Below, piece after piece: positions 25,771 to 37,319 of a stretch of DNA of 64,000 bases. Position numbers and translations under genes: made by a program. The stretch is taken from NCBI GenBank assembly GCA_963580455.1, contig OY756972.1:77001-141000 (forward strand), written 5' to 3'. The notes beneath the pieces are model-generated. The model was not told the DNA's origin. It ran no database searches and worked only from the letters and a program-made list of their open reading frames with translations. The stretch comes from Euonymus europaeus (lineage: Eukaryota > Streptophyta > Magnoliopsida > Celastrales > Celastraceae). The first letter of the stretch is position 1. Every line of letters starts with the position of its first letter.

Positions 25771-27100
25771 ACCTAAAGAAACAACATTTCGCGGCTAACT
25801 AGGTGAAACGAGACCTACTAGCCACGAGTTCTGAATCAAAATCCAAAAGGCCAGGATTGTAGAGCTCGAAAAGCAGTGTGAAATCAAGCTAAAAATCACC
25901 GAATTCAGAACTCGGAGTCAACGGATATTCATAAAACCGTTTACCTAAAGAAACCACATTTCGCGGCTAACTAGGTGAAACGAGATCTACTAGCCACGAG
26001 TTCTAAAATAAAATCCGAAATGCCAGGATTGTAGAGCTCGAAAAGTAGTGTGAAATCAAGATAAAAATCTCCGAATTCAGAACTCGGAGTCAACAGATAT
26101 TCATAAAACCGTTTCCGTAAAGAAACAGATTTCGTGGCTAACTAGGTGAAACGAGAGCTACTAGGCACGAGTTCTGAAATCAAAATCCGAAACTCCAAGA
26201 TTGTAGAGCTCGAAAAGTAGTGTGAAATCAAGCCTAAAGTAAACGAATTCAGAAGTCGGAGTCAACGGATATTCATAAAACCGTTTACCTAAAGAAACCA
26301 CATTTCGCGGCCAACTAGGTGAAACGAGACCTACTAGCCACGAGTTCTGAAATCTAAATCCGAAATGCCAGGATCGTAGAGCTCGAAAAGTAGTGTGAAA
26401 TCAAGCTAAAAATCACCGAATTCAGAACTCGGAGTCAACGGATATTCATAAAACTGTTTACGTAAAGAAACCACATTTCCCGGCTAACTAGGTGAAACGA
26501 GACCAACTAGCCACGAGTTCTGAAATCAAAATCCGAAACTCCAGGATCGTAGAGCTCGAAAAGTAGTGTGAAATCAAGCTAAAAATCACCGAATTCAGAA
26601 CTCGGAGTCAACGGATATTCATAAATCCGTTTACGTAAAGAAACCACATTGCGCGGCTAAATAGGTGAAACAAGACCAACTAGCCACGAGTTCTGAAATC
26701 AATATCCGAAATGCCAGGATTGTAGAGCTCGAAAATTAGTGTGAAATCAAGCTAAAAATCACCGAATTCAGAACTCGGAGTCAACGGATATTCATAAAAC
26801 CGTTTACGTAAAGAAACTACATTTCGCGGCTAACTAGGTGAAACAAGACCAACTAGCCACGAGTTCTGAAATCAAAATCCAAAATGCCAGGATTGAAGAG
26901 CTCGAAAAGTAGTGTGAAATCAAGCTAAAAATCACCGAATTCAGAACTCGGAGTCAACGGATATTCATAAAACCGTTTACGTAAAGAAACCACATTTCGC
27001 GGCTAACTAGGTGAAACGAGACCAACTAGCCACGAGTTCTGAAATCAAAATCAGAAACACCAGGATCGTAGAGCTCAAAAAGTAGTGTGAAATCAAGCTA
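25771..27100. repeat. Transition from left-type to right-type monomers
   Basis: The last CCTAAAG-type monomers lie at about 25.77-26.34 kb. The second copy of the odd variant CCTAAAGTAAACG with CAGAAGTCGG is at 26233. GATCGTAG and CCAACTAGCC monomers begin at 26.37-26.5 kb and dominate after that. No non-satellite sequence marks the junction, so the two populations are spliced in register. Confidence 0.7.
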
Positions 27101-27119
27101 AAAATCACCGAATTCAGAA

Positions 27120-30100
27120 CTCGGAGTCAACGGATATTCATAAAACCGTTTACGTAAAGAAACCACATTTCGCGGCTAACTAGGTGAAACGAGATCAACT
27201 AGCCACGAGTTCTGAAATCAAAATCCAAAACACCAGGATCGTAGAGCTCAAAAAGTAGTGTGAAATCAAGCTAAAAATCACCGAATTCAGAACTCGGAGT
27301 CCACGGATATTCATAAATCTGTTTACGTAAAGAAACCACATTGCGCGGCTAAATAGGTGAAACGAGACCAACTAGCCACAAATTCTGAAATCAAAATCCG
27401 AAATGCCAGGATTGTAGAGCTCGAAAAGTAGTGTGAAATCAAGCTAAAAATCACCGAATTCAGAACTCGGAGTCAACGGATATTCATAAAACCGTTTACG
27501 TAAAGAAACCACGTTTCGCGGCTAACTAGGTGAAACGAGACCAACTAGCCACGAGTTCTGAAATAAAAATCCGAAACTCCAGGATCGTAGACCTCAAAAA
27601 GTAGTGTGAAATCAAGTTAAAAATCACCGAATTCAGAACTCGGAGTCAACGGATATTCATAAAACTGTTTACGTAAAGAAACCACATTTCGCGGCTAACT
27701 AGGTGAAATGAGACCAACTAGCCACGAGTTCTGAAATCAAAATCCGAAACTCCAGGATTGTAGAGCTCAAAAATTAGTGTGAAATCAAGCTAAAAATCAC
27801 CGAATTCAGAACTCGGAGTCAACGGATATTCATAAAACCGTTTACGTAAAGAAACCACATTTCGCGGCTAACTAGGTGAAACGAGAGCAACTAGCCACGA
27901 GTTCTGAAATAAAAATACGAAACACCAGGATCGTAGAGCTCAAAAAGTAGTTTGAAATCATGTTAAAAATCACCGAATTCAGAACTCGGAGTCAACGGAT
28001 ATTCATAAAACTGTTTACATAAAGAAACCACATTTCGCGGCTAACTAGGTGAAACGAGACCAACTAACCACGAGTTCTGAAATCAAAATCAGAAATGCCA
28101 GGATCGTAGAGCTCGAAAAGTAGTGTGAAATCAAGCTAAAAATAACCGAATTCAGAACTCGGAGTCAACGGATATTCATAAATCCGTTTACGTAAAGAAA
28201 CCACATTTCGCGGCTAAATAGGTGAAACGAGACAAACTAGCTACGAGTTCTGAAATCAAAATCCGAAAAGCCAGGATTTTAAAGCTCGAAAAGTAGTGTG
28301 AAATCAAGCTAAAAATCACCGAATTCAGAACTCGGAGTCAACGGATATTCATAAAACCGTTTACGTAAAGAAACCACATTTCGCGGCAAACTAGGTGAAA
28401 CAAGACCTACTAGCCACGAGTTCTGAAATACAAATCCGAAACGCCAGGATTGTAGAGCTCGAAAAGTAGTGTGAAATCAAGCTAAAAATCACCGAATTCA
28501 GAATTCGGAGTCAACGGATATTCATAAAACCGTTTACGTAAAGAAACCACATTTCGCGGCTAACTAGGTGAAACGAGACCAACTAGCCACGAGTTCTGAA
28601 ATCAAAATCAGAAATGCCAGGATCGTAGAGCTCGAAAAGTAGTGTGAAATCAAGCTAAAAATCACCGAATTCAGAACTCGGAGTCAACGGATATTCATAA
28701 AACCGTTTACGTAAAGAAACCACATTTCGCGACTAACTAGGTGAAACGAGACCAACTAGCCACGAGTTCTGAAATCAAAATCAGAAACACCAGGATCGTA
28801 GAGCTCGAAAAGTAGTGTGAAATCAAGCTAAAAATCACCGAATTCAGAACTCGGAGTCAACGGATATTCATAAATCCGTTTACGTAAAGAAACCACATTT
28901 CGCGGCTAAATAGGTGAAACAAGACCTACTAGCCACGAGTTCTGAAATCAAAATCCGAAATGCCAGGATTGTAGAGCTCGAAAAGTAGTGTGAAATCAAG
29001 CTAAAAATCACCGAATTCAGAATTCGGAGTCAATGGATATTCATAAAACCGTTTACGTAAAGAAACCACATTTCGCGGCTAACTAGGTGAAACGAGACCA
29101 ACTAGCCACGAGTTCTGAAATCAAAATCAGAAACTCCAGGATCGTAGAGCTCGAAAAGTAGTGTGAAATCAAGCTAAAAATCACCGAATTCAGAACTCGG
29201 AGTCAACGGATATTCATAAAACCGTTTACGTAAAGAAACCACATTTCGCGGCTAACTAGGTGAAACGAGACCAACTAGCCACGAGTTCTGAAATCAAAAT
29301 CAGAAACGCTAGGATCGTAGAGCTCGAAAAGTAGTGTGAAATCAAGCTAAAAATCACCGAATTCAGAACTCGGAGTCAACGGATATTCATAAAACCGTTT
29401 ACGTAAAGAAACCACATTTCGCGGCTAACTAGGGGAAACGAGATCAACTAGCCACGAGTTCTGAAATCAAAATCCAAAACACCAGGATCGTAGAGCTCAA
29501 AAAGTAGTGTGAAATCAAGCTAAAAGTCACCGAATTCAAAACTCGGAGTCCACGGATATTCATAAATCCGTTTACGTAAAGAAACCACATTGCGCGGCTA
29601 AATAGGTAAACAAGACCAACTAGCCACGAATTCTGAAATCAAAATCCGAAATGCCAGGATTGTAGAGCTCGAAATGTTGTGTGAAATTTAGCTAAAAATC
29701 ACCGAATTCAGAACTCGGAGTCAACGGATATTCATAAAACCGTTTACGTAAAGAAACCACATTTCGCGGCTAACTAGGTGAAACGAGACCAACTAGCCAC
29801 AAGTTCTGAAATAAAAATCCGAAACTCCAGGATCGTAGAGCTCAAAAAGTAGTGTGAAATCAAGTTAAAAATCACCGAATTCAGAACTCGGAGTCAACGG
29901 ATATTCATAAAACTGTTTACGTAAAGAAACCACATTTCGCGGCTAACTAGGTGAAACGAGACCAACTAGCCACGAGTTCTGAAATCAAAATCCGAAACTC
30001 CAGGATTGTAGAGCTCGAAAATTAGTGTGAAATCAAGCTAAAAATCACCGAATTCAGAACTCGGAGTCAACGGATATTCATAAAACCGTTTACGTAAAGA

Positions 30101-30815
30101 AACCACATTTCGCGGCTAACTAGGTGAAACGAGACCAACTAGCCACGAGTTCTGAAATAAAAATACGAAACACCAGGATCGTAGAGCTCAAAAAGTAGTT
30201 TGAAATCAAGTTAAAAATCACCGAATTCAGAACTCGGAGTCAACGGATATTCATAAAACTGTTTACGTAAAGAAACCACATTTCGCGGCTAACTAGGTGA
30301 AACGAGACCAACTAACCACGAGTTCTGAAATCAAAATCCGAAATGCCAGGATCGTAGAGCTCGAAAAGTAGTGTGAAATCAAGCTAAAAATAACCGAATT
30401 CAGAACTCGGAGTCAACGGATATTCATAAATCCGTTTACGTAAAGAAACAACATTTCGCGGCTAAATAGGTGAAACGAGACAAACTAGCGACGAGTTCTG
30501 AAATCAAAATCCGAAACGCCAGGATTTTAAAGCTCGAAAAGTAGTGTGAAATCAAGCTAAAAATCACCGAATTCAGAACTCGGAGTCAACGGATATTCAT
30601 AAAACCGTTTACGTAAAGAAACCACATTTCGCGGCTAACTAGGTGAAACAAGACCTACTAGCCACGAGTTCTGAAATCAAAATCCGAAACGCCAGGATTG
30701 TAGAGCTCGAAAAGTAGTGTGAAATCAAGCTAAAAATCACCGAATTCAGAATTCGGAGTCAACGGATATTCATAAAACCGTTTACGTAAAGAAACCACAT
30801 TTCGCGGCTAACTAG
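27120..30815. repeat. 13-monomer spaced duplication (2,249 bp offset)
   Basis: The block at about 27120-28565 recurs at about 29370-30815. Paired markers are GAGATCAACTAGCC (27191 and 29440), GTAGTTTGAAATCA(T/A)GTTAAAA (27947 and 30195), AAAACTGTTTAC with AACTAACCACGAG, CATAAATCC with AGACAAACTAGC and GATTTTAAAGCTCG, and CAGAATTCGGAG (28,498 and 30,747). Between them (28.57-29.37 kb) lie ordinary right-type monomers, mostly with AAATCAGAAA. Copies differ at several per cent by eye, so this duplication is older than the 8-mer next to it. Confidence 0.75.
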
Positions 30816-33800
30816 GTGAAACGAGACCAACTATCCACGAGTTCTGAAATCAAAATCCGAAACGCCAGAATCGTAGAGCTCAAAAAGTAGTGTGAAATCA
30901 AGTTAAAAATCACCGAATTCAGAACTCGGAGTCAACGGATATTCATAAAACCGTTTACGTAAAGAAACCACATTTCGCGGCTAACTAGGTGAAACAAGAC
31001 CAACTAGCCATGAGTTCTGAAATCAAAATCCGAAATGCCAGGATCGTAGAGCTCAAAAATTAGTGTGAAATCAAGCTAAAAATCACCGAATTCAGAACTC
31101 GGAGTCAACGGATATTCATAAAACCGTTTACGTAAAGAAACCACATTGCGCTGCTAAATAGGTGAAACGAGACCAACTAGCCACGAGTTCTGAAATAAAA
31201 ATCCGAAACGCCAGGATCGTAGAGCTCAAAAAGTAGTGTGAAATCAAGCTAAAAATCACCGAATTCAGAACTCGGAGTCAACGGATATTCGTAAAACCGT
31301 TTACGTAAAGAAACCACATTTGGCGGCTAACTTGGTCAACAGAGACCAACTACCCACGAGTTCTGAAATCAAAATCCGAAATGCCAGGATCGTAGAGCTC
31401 AAAAAGTAATGTGAAATCAAGCTAAAAATCACCGAATTCAGAACTCGGAGTCAACGGATATTCATAAAACCGTTTACGTAAAGAAACCACATTGCGCTGC
31501 TAAATAGGTGAAACGAGACCAACTAGCCACGAGTTCTGAAATCAAAATCCGAAACGCCAGGATCGTAGAGCTCAAAAAGTAGTGTGAAATCAAGTTAAAA
31601 ATCACCGAATTCAGAACTCGGAGTCAACGGATATTCATAAAACTGTTTACGTAAAGAAACCACATTTCGCGGCTAACTAGGTGAAACGAGACCAACTAAC
31701 CACGAGTTCTGAAATCAAAATCCGAAATGCCAGGATCGTAGAGCTCGAAAAGTAGTGTGAAATCAAGCTAAAAATAACCGAATTCAGAACTCGGAGTCAA
31801 CGGATATTCATAAATCCGTTTACGTAAAGAAACCACATTTCGCGGCCAAATAGGTGAAACGAGACAAACTAGCTACGAGTTCTGAAATCAAAATCCGAAA
31901 CGCCAGGATTTTAAAGCTCGAAAAGTAGTGTCAAATCAAGCTAAAAATCACCGAATTCAGAACTCGGAGTCAACGGATATTCATAAAACAGTTTACGTAA
32001 AGAAACCACATTTCGCGGCTAACTTGGTGAAACAAGACCTACTAGCCACGAGTTCTGAAATCAAAATCCGAAACGCCAGGATTGTAGAGCTCGAAAAGTA
32101 GTGTGAAATCAAGCTAAAAATCACCGAATTCAGAATTCGGAGTCAACGGATATTCATAAAACCGTTTACGTAAAGAAACCACATTTCGCGGCTAACTAGG
32201 TGAAACGAGACCAACTATCCACGAGTTCTGAAATCAAAATCCGAAACGCCAGGATCGTAGAGCTCAAAAAGTAGTGTGAAATCAAGTTAAAAATCACCGA
32301 ATTCAGAACTCGGAGTCAACGGATATTCATAAAACCGTTTACGTAAAGAAACCACATTTCGCGGCTAACTAGGTGAAACAAGACCAACTAGCCATGAGTT
32401 CTGAAATCAAAATCCGAAATGCCAGGATCGTAGAGCTCAAAAATTAGTGTGAAATCAAGCTAAAAATCACCGAATTCAGAACTCGGAGTCAACGGATATT
32501 CATAAAACCGTTTACGTAAAGAAACCACATTGCGCTGCTAAATAGGTGAAACGAGACCAACTAGCCACGAGTTCTGAAATAAAAATCCGAAACGCCAGGA
32601 TCGTAGAGCTCAAAAAGTAGTGTGAAATCAAGCTAAAAATCACCGAATTCAGAACTCGGAGTCAACGGATATTCGTAAAACCGTTTACGTAAAGAAACCA
32701 CATTTGGCGGCTAACTTGGTGAACAGAGACCAACTACCCACGAGTTCTGAAATCAAAATCCGAAATTCCAGGATCGTAGAGCTCAAAAAGTAATGTGAAA
32801 TCAAGCTAAAAATCACCGAATTCAGAACTCGGAGTCAACGGATATTCATAAAACCGTTTACGTAAAGAAACCACATTGCGCTGCTAAATAGGTGAAACGA
32901 GACCAACTAGCCACGAGTTCTGAAATCAAAATCCGAAACGCCAGGATCGTAGAGCTCAAAAAGTAGTGTGAAATCAAGTTAAAAATCACCGAATTCAGAA
33001 CTCGGAGTCAACGGATATTCATAAAACTGTTTACGTAAAGAAACCACATTTCGCGGCTAACTAGGTGAAACGAGACCAACTAACCACGAGTTCTGAAATC
33101 AAAATCCGAAATGCCAGGATCGTAGAGCTCGAAAAGTAGTGTGAAATCAAGCTAAAAATAACCGAATTCAGAACTCGGAGTCAACGGATATTCATAAATC
33201 CGTTTACGTAAAGAAACCACATTTCGCGGCCAAATAGGTGAAACGAGACAAACTAGCTACGAGTTCTGAAATCAAAATCCGAAACGCCAGGATTTTAAAG
33301 CTCGAAAAGTAGTGTCAAATCAAGCTAAAAATCACCGAATTCAGAACTCGGAGTCAACGGATATTCATAAAACAGTTTACGTAAAGAAACCACATTTCGC
33401 GGCTAACTTGGTGAAACAAGACCTACTAGCCACGAGTTCTGAAATCAAAATCCGAAATGCCAGGATTGTAGAGCTCGAAAAGTAGTGTGAAATCAAGCTA
33501 AAAATCACCGAATTCAGAATTCGGAGTCAACGGATATTCATAAAACCGTTTACGTAAAGAAACCACATTTCGCGGCTAACTAGGTGAAACGAGACCAACT
33601 ATCCACGAGTTCTGAAATCAAAATCCGAAACGCCAGGATCGTAGAGCTCAAAAAGTAGTGTGAAATCAAGTTAAAAATCACCGAATTCAGAATTCGGAGT
33701 CAACGGATATTCATAAAACCGTTTACGTAAAGAAACCACATTTCGCGGCTAACTAGGTGAAACAAGACCAACTAGCCATGAGTTCTGAAATCAAAATCCG

Positions 33801-34902
33801 AAATGCCAGGATCGTAGAGCTCAAAAATTAGTGTGAAATCAAGCTAAAAATCACCGAATTCAGAACTCGGAGTCAACGGATATTCATAAAACCGTTTACG
33901 TAAAGAAACCACATTGCGCTGCTAAATAGGTGAAACGAGACCAACTAGCCACGAGTTCTGAAATAAAAATCCGAAACGCCAGGATCGTAGAGGTCAAAAA
34001 GTAGTGTGAAATCAAGCTAAAAATCACCGAATTCAGAACTCGGAGTCAACGGATATTCGTAAAACCGTTTACGTAAAGAAACCACATTTGGCGGCTAACT
34101 TGGTGAACAGAGACCAACTACCCACGAGTTCTGAAATCAAAATCCGAATTGCCAGGATCGTAGAGCTCAAAAAGTAATGTGAAATCAAGCTAAAAATCAC
34201 CGAATTCAGAACTCGGAGTCAACGGATATTCATAAAACCGTTTACGTAAAGAAACCACATTGCGCTGCTAAATAGGTGAAACGAGACCAACTAGCCACGA
34301 GTTCTGAAATCAAAATCCGAAACGCCAGGATCGTAGAGCTCAAAAAGTAGTGTGAAATCAAGTTAAAAATCACCGAATTCAGAACTCGGAGTCAACGGAT
34401 ATTCATAAAACTGTTTACGTAAAGAAACCACATTTCGCGGCTAACTAGGTGAAACGAGACCAACTAACCACGAGTTCTGAAATCAAAATCCGAAATGCCA
34501 GGATCGTAGAGCTCGAAAAGTAGTGTGAAATCAAGCTAAAAATAACCGAATTCAGAACTCGGAGTCAACGGATATTCATAAATCCGTTTACGTAAAGAAA
34601 CCACATTTCGCGGCCAAATAGGTGAAACGAGACAAACTAGCTACGAGTTCTGAAATCAAAATCCGAAACGCCAGGATTTTAAAGCTCGAAAAGTAGTGTC
34701 AAATCAAGCTAAAAATCACCGAATTCAGAACTCGGAGTCAACGGATATTCATAAAACAGTTTACGTAAAGAAACCACATTTCGCGGCTAACTTGGTGAAA
34801 CAAGACCTACTAGCCACGAGTTCTGAAATCAAAATCCGAAAAGCCAGGATTGTAGAGCTCGAAAAGTAGTGTGAAATCAAGCTAAAAATCACCGAATTCA
34901 GA
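30751..34902. repeat. 8-monomer HOR, three copies (1,384 bp each)
   Basis: The marker ATTCGG within CAGAATTCGGAG falls at 30751, 32135 and 33519, exactly 1,384 bp (8 x 173) apart. The marker TTTGGCGGC with GAACAGAGACC and ACTACCCACGAG has its GG at 31322, 32706 and 34090, again 1,384 apart. Copies differ at roughly 4-8 sites each by eye, for example CCAGAATCG versus CCAGGATCG, GTCAACAGAG versus GTGAACAGAG, GAGGTCAAAAAG in copy 3, and CGAATTGCC versus CGAAATTCC. This is among the most recently homogenised parts of the window. Confidence 0.92.
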
Positions 34903-37319
34903 ACTCGGAGTCAACGGATATTCATAAAACCGTTTACGTAAAGAAACCACATTTCGCGGCTAACTAGGTGAAACGAGACCAACTATCCACGAGTTCTGAA
35001 ATCAAAATCCGAAACGCTAGGATCGTAGAGCTCAAAAAGTAATGTGAAATCAATCTAAAAATCACCGAATTCAGAACTCGGAGTCAACGGATATTCATAA
35101 AACCGTTTACGTAAAGAAACCACATTGCGCTGCTAAATAGGTGAAACGAGACCAACTAGCCACGAGTTCTGAAATCAAAATCCAAAACGCCAGGATCGTA
35201 GAGCTCAAAAAGTAGTGTGAAATCAAGTTAAAAATCACCGAATTCAGAACTCGGAGTCAACGGATATTCATAAAACTGTTTACGTAAAGAAACCACATTT
35301 CGCGGCTAACTAGGTGAAACGAGACCAACTAACCACGAGTTCTGAAATCAAAATCCGAAATGCCAGGATCGTAGAGCTCGAAAAGTAGTGTGAAATCAAG
35401 CTAAAAATCACCGAATTCAGAACTCGGAGTCAACGGATATTCATAAATCCGTTTACGTAAAGAAACCACATTGCGCGGCTAAATAGGTGAAACGAGACAA
35501 ACTAGCTACGAGTTCTGAAATCAAAATCCGAAACGCCAGGATTTTAAAGCTCGAAAAGTAGTGTGAAATCAAGCTAAAAATCACCGAATTTAGAACTCGG
35601 AGTCAACGGATATTCATAAAACCGTTTACGTAAAGAAACCACATTTCGCGGCTAACTAGGTGAAACAAGACCTACTAGCCACGAGTTCTGAAATCAAAAT
35701 CCGAAACGCCAGGATTGTAGAGCTCGAAAAGTAGTGTGAAATCAAGCTAAAAATCACCGAATTCAGAATTCGGAGTCAACGGATATTCATAAAACCGTTT
35801 ACGAAAAGAAACTACATTTCGCGGCTAACTAGGTGAAACGAGACCAACTATCCACGAGTTCTGAAATCAAAATCCGAAACGCCAGGATCGTAGAGCTCAA
35901 AAAGTAGTGTGAAATCAAGCTAAAAATCACCGAATTCAGAACTCGGAGTCAACGGATATTCATAAAACCGTTTACGTAAAGAAACCACATTTCGCGGCTA
36001 ACTAGGTGAAACGAGACCAACTGGCCACGAGTTCTGAAATCAAAATCCGAAACGCCAGGATCGTAGAGCTCAAAAAGTAGTGTGAAATCAAGCTAAAAAT
36101 CACCGAATTCAGAACTCGGAGTCAACAGATATTCATAAATCCGTTTACGTAAAGAAACCACATTGCGCGGCTAAATAGGTGAAACGAGACAAACTAGCTA
36201 CGAGTTCTGAAATCAAAATCCGAAACGCCAGGATTTTAAAGCTCGAAAAGTAGTGTGAAATCAAGCTAAAAATCACCGAATTCAGAACTCGGAGTCAACG
36301 GATATTCGTAAAACCGTTTACGTAAAGAAACCACATTTCGCGGCTAACTTGGTGAACAGAGACCAACTAGCCACGAGTTCTGAAATCAAAATCCGAAATA
36401 CCAGGATCGTAGAGCTCAAAAAGTAATGTGAAATCAAGCTAAAAATCACCGAATTCAGAACTCGGAGTCAACGGATATTCATAAAACCGTTTACGTAAAG
36501 AAACCACATTTCGCGCCTAACTAGGTGAAACGAGACCAACTAGCCACGAGTTCTGAAATCAAAATCCGAAACGCCAGGATCGTAGAGCTCAAAAAGTAGT
36601 GTGAAATCAAGCTAAAAATCACCGAATTCAGAACTCGGAGTCAACAGATATTCATAAATCCGTTTACGTAAAGAAACCACATTGCGCGGCTAAATAGGTG
36701 AAACGAGACAAACTAGCTACGAGTTCTGAAATCAAAATCCGAAACGCCAGGATTTTAAAGCTCGAAAAGTAGTGTGAAATCAAGCTAAAAATCACCGAAT
36801 TCAGAACTCGGAGTCAACGGATATTCGTAAAACCGTTTACGTAAAGAAACCACATTTCGCGGCTAACTTGGTGAACAGAGACCAACTAGCCACGAGTTCT
36901 GAAATCAAAATCCGAAATGCCAGGATCGTAGAGCTCAAAAAGTAATGTGAAATCAAGCTAAAAATCACCGAATTCAGAACTCGGAGTCAACGGATATTCA
37001 TAAAACCGTTTACGTAAAGAAACCACATTGCGCTGCTAAATAGGTGAAACGAGACCAACTAGCCACGAGTTCTGAAATCAAAATCCGAAACACCAGGATC
37101 GTAGAGCTCAAAAAGTAGTGTGAAATCAAGTTAAAAATCACCGAATTCAGAACTCGGAGTCAACGGATATTCATAAAACTGTTTACGTAAAGAAACCACA
37201 TTTCGCGGCTAACTAGGTGAAACAAGACCAACTAACCACGAGTTCTGAAATCAAAATCCGAAATGCCAGGATCGTAGAGCTCGAAAAGTAGTGTGAAATC
37301 AAGCTAAAAATCACCGAAT
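34903..37319. repeat. HOR exit region with a 3-monomer duplication
   Basis: After a truncated fourth 8-mer copy (AACGCTAGGATCG near 35,011, where several monomers are skipped), subtypes of the 8-mer recur in new order. Within it a trimer (519 bp) is duplicated, about 35.97-36.49 and 36.49-37.01 kb: GTCAACAGATATTC with CATAAATCC (36121 and 36640), AGCTACGAG with GATTTTAAAG, then CTTGGTGAACAGAG with AGTAATGTG. The GTTTACGAAAAG monomer at 35801 is 1,903 bp (11 monomers) before the same type at 37704. Confidence 0.75.

Larger units (their letters stand above)
1..26300. repeat. Left-type satellite domain
   Basis: Monomers here mostly have CCTAC or AACTAC ahead of TAGCC, GATTGTAG rather than GATCGTAG, and several subtypes rare or absent further right: GTAAGG (for GTAAAG), CCTAAAG, CTTTTACC, CGCTTACG, CTGAATCAAAAT or GAAATAAAATCC (one base shorter), CGTAAAAACCG (one base longer) and a block variant reading AAAAACAGAAAATTA. 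The shift to right-type monomers occurs over roughly 26.2-26.6 kb; the boundary is gradual, because isolated right-type copies occur earlier (18.4-18.7 kb). Confidence 0.8.

Noticed and set aside
26200..26600. Mobile element insertion at the domain boundary
   Set aside because: The 173-bp register continues through the boundary. I saw no terminal repeats, target duplication or foreign sequence.
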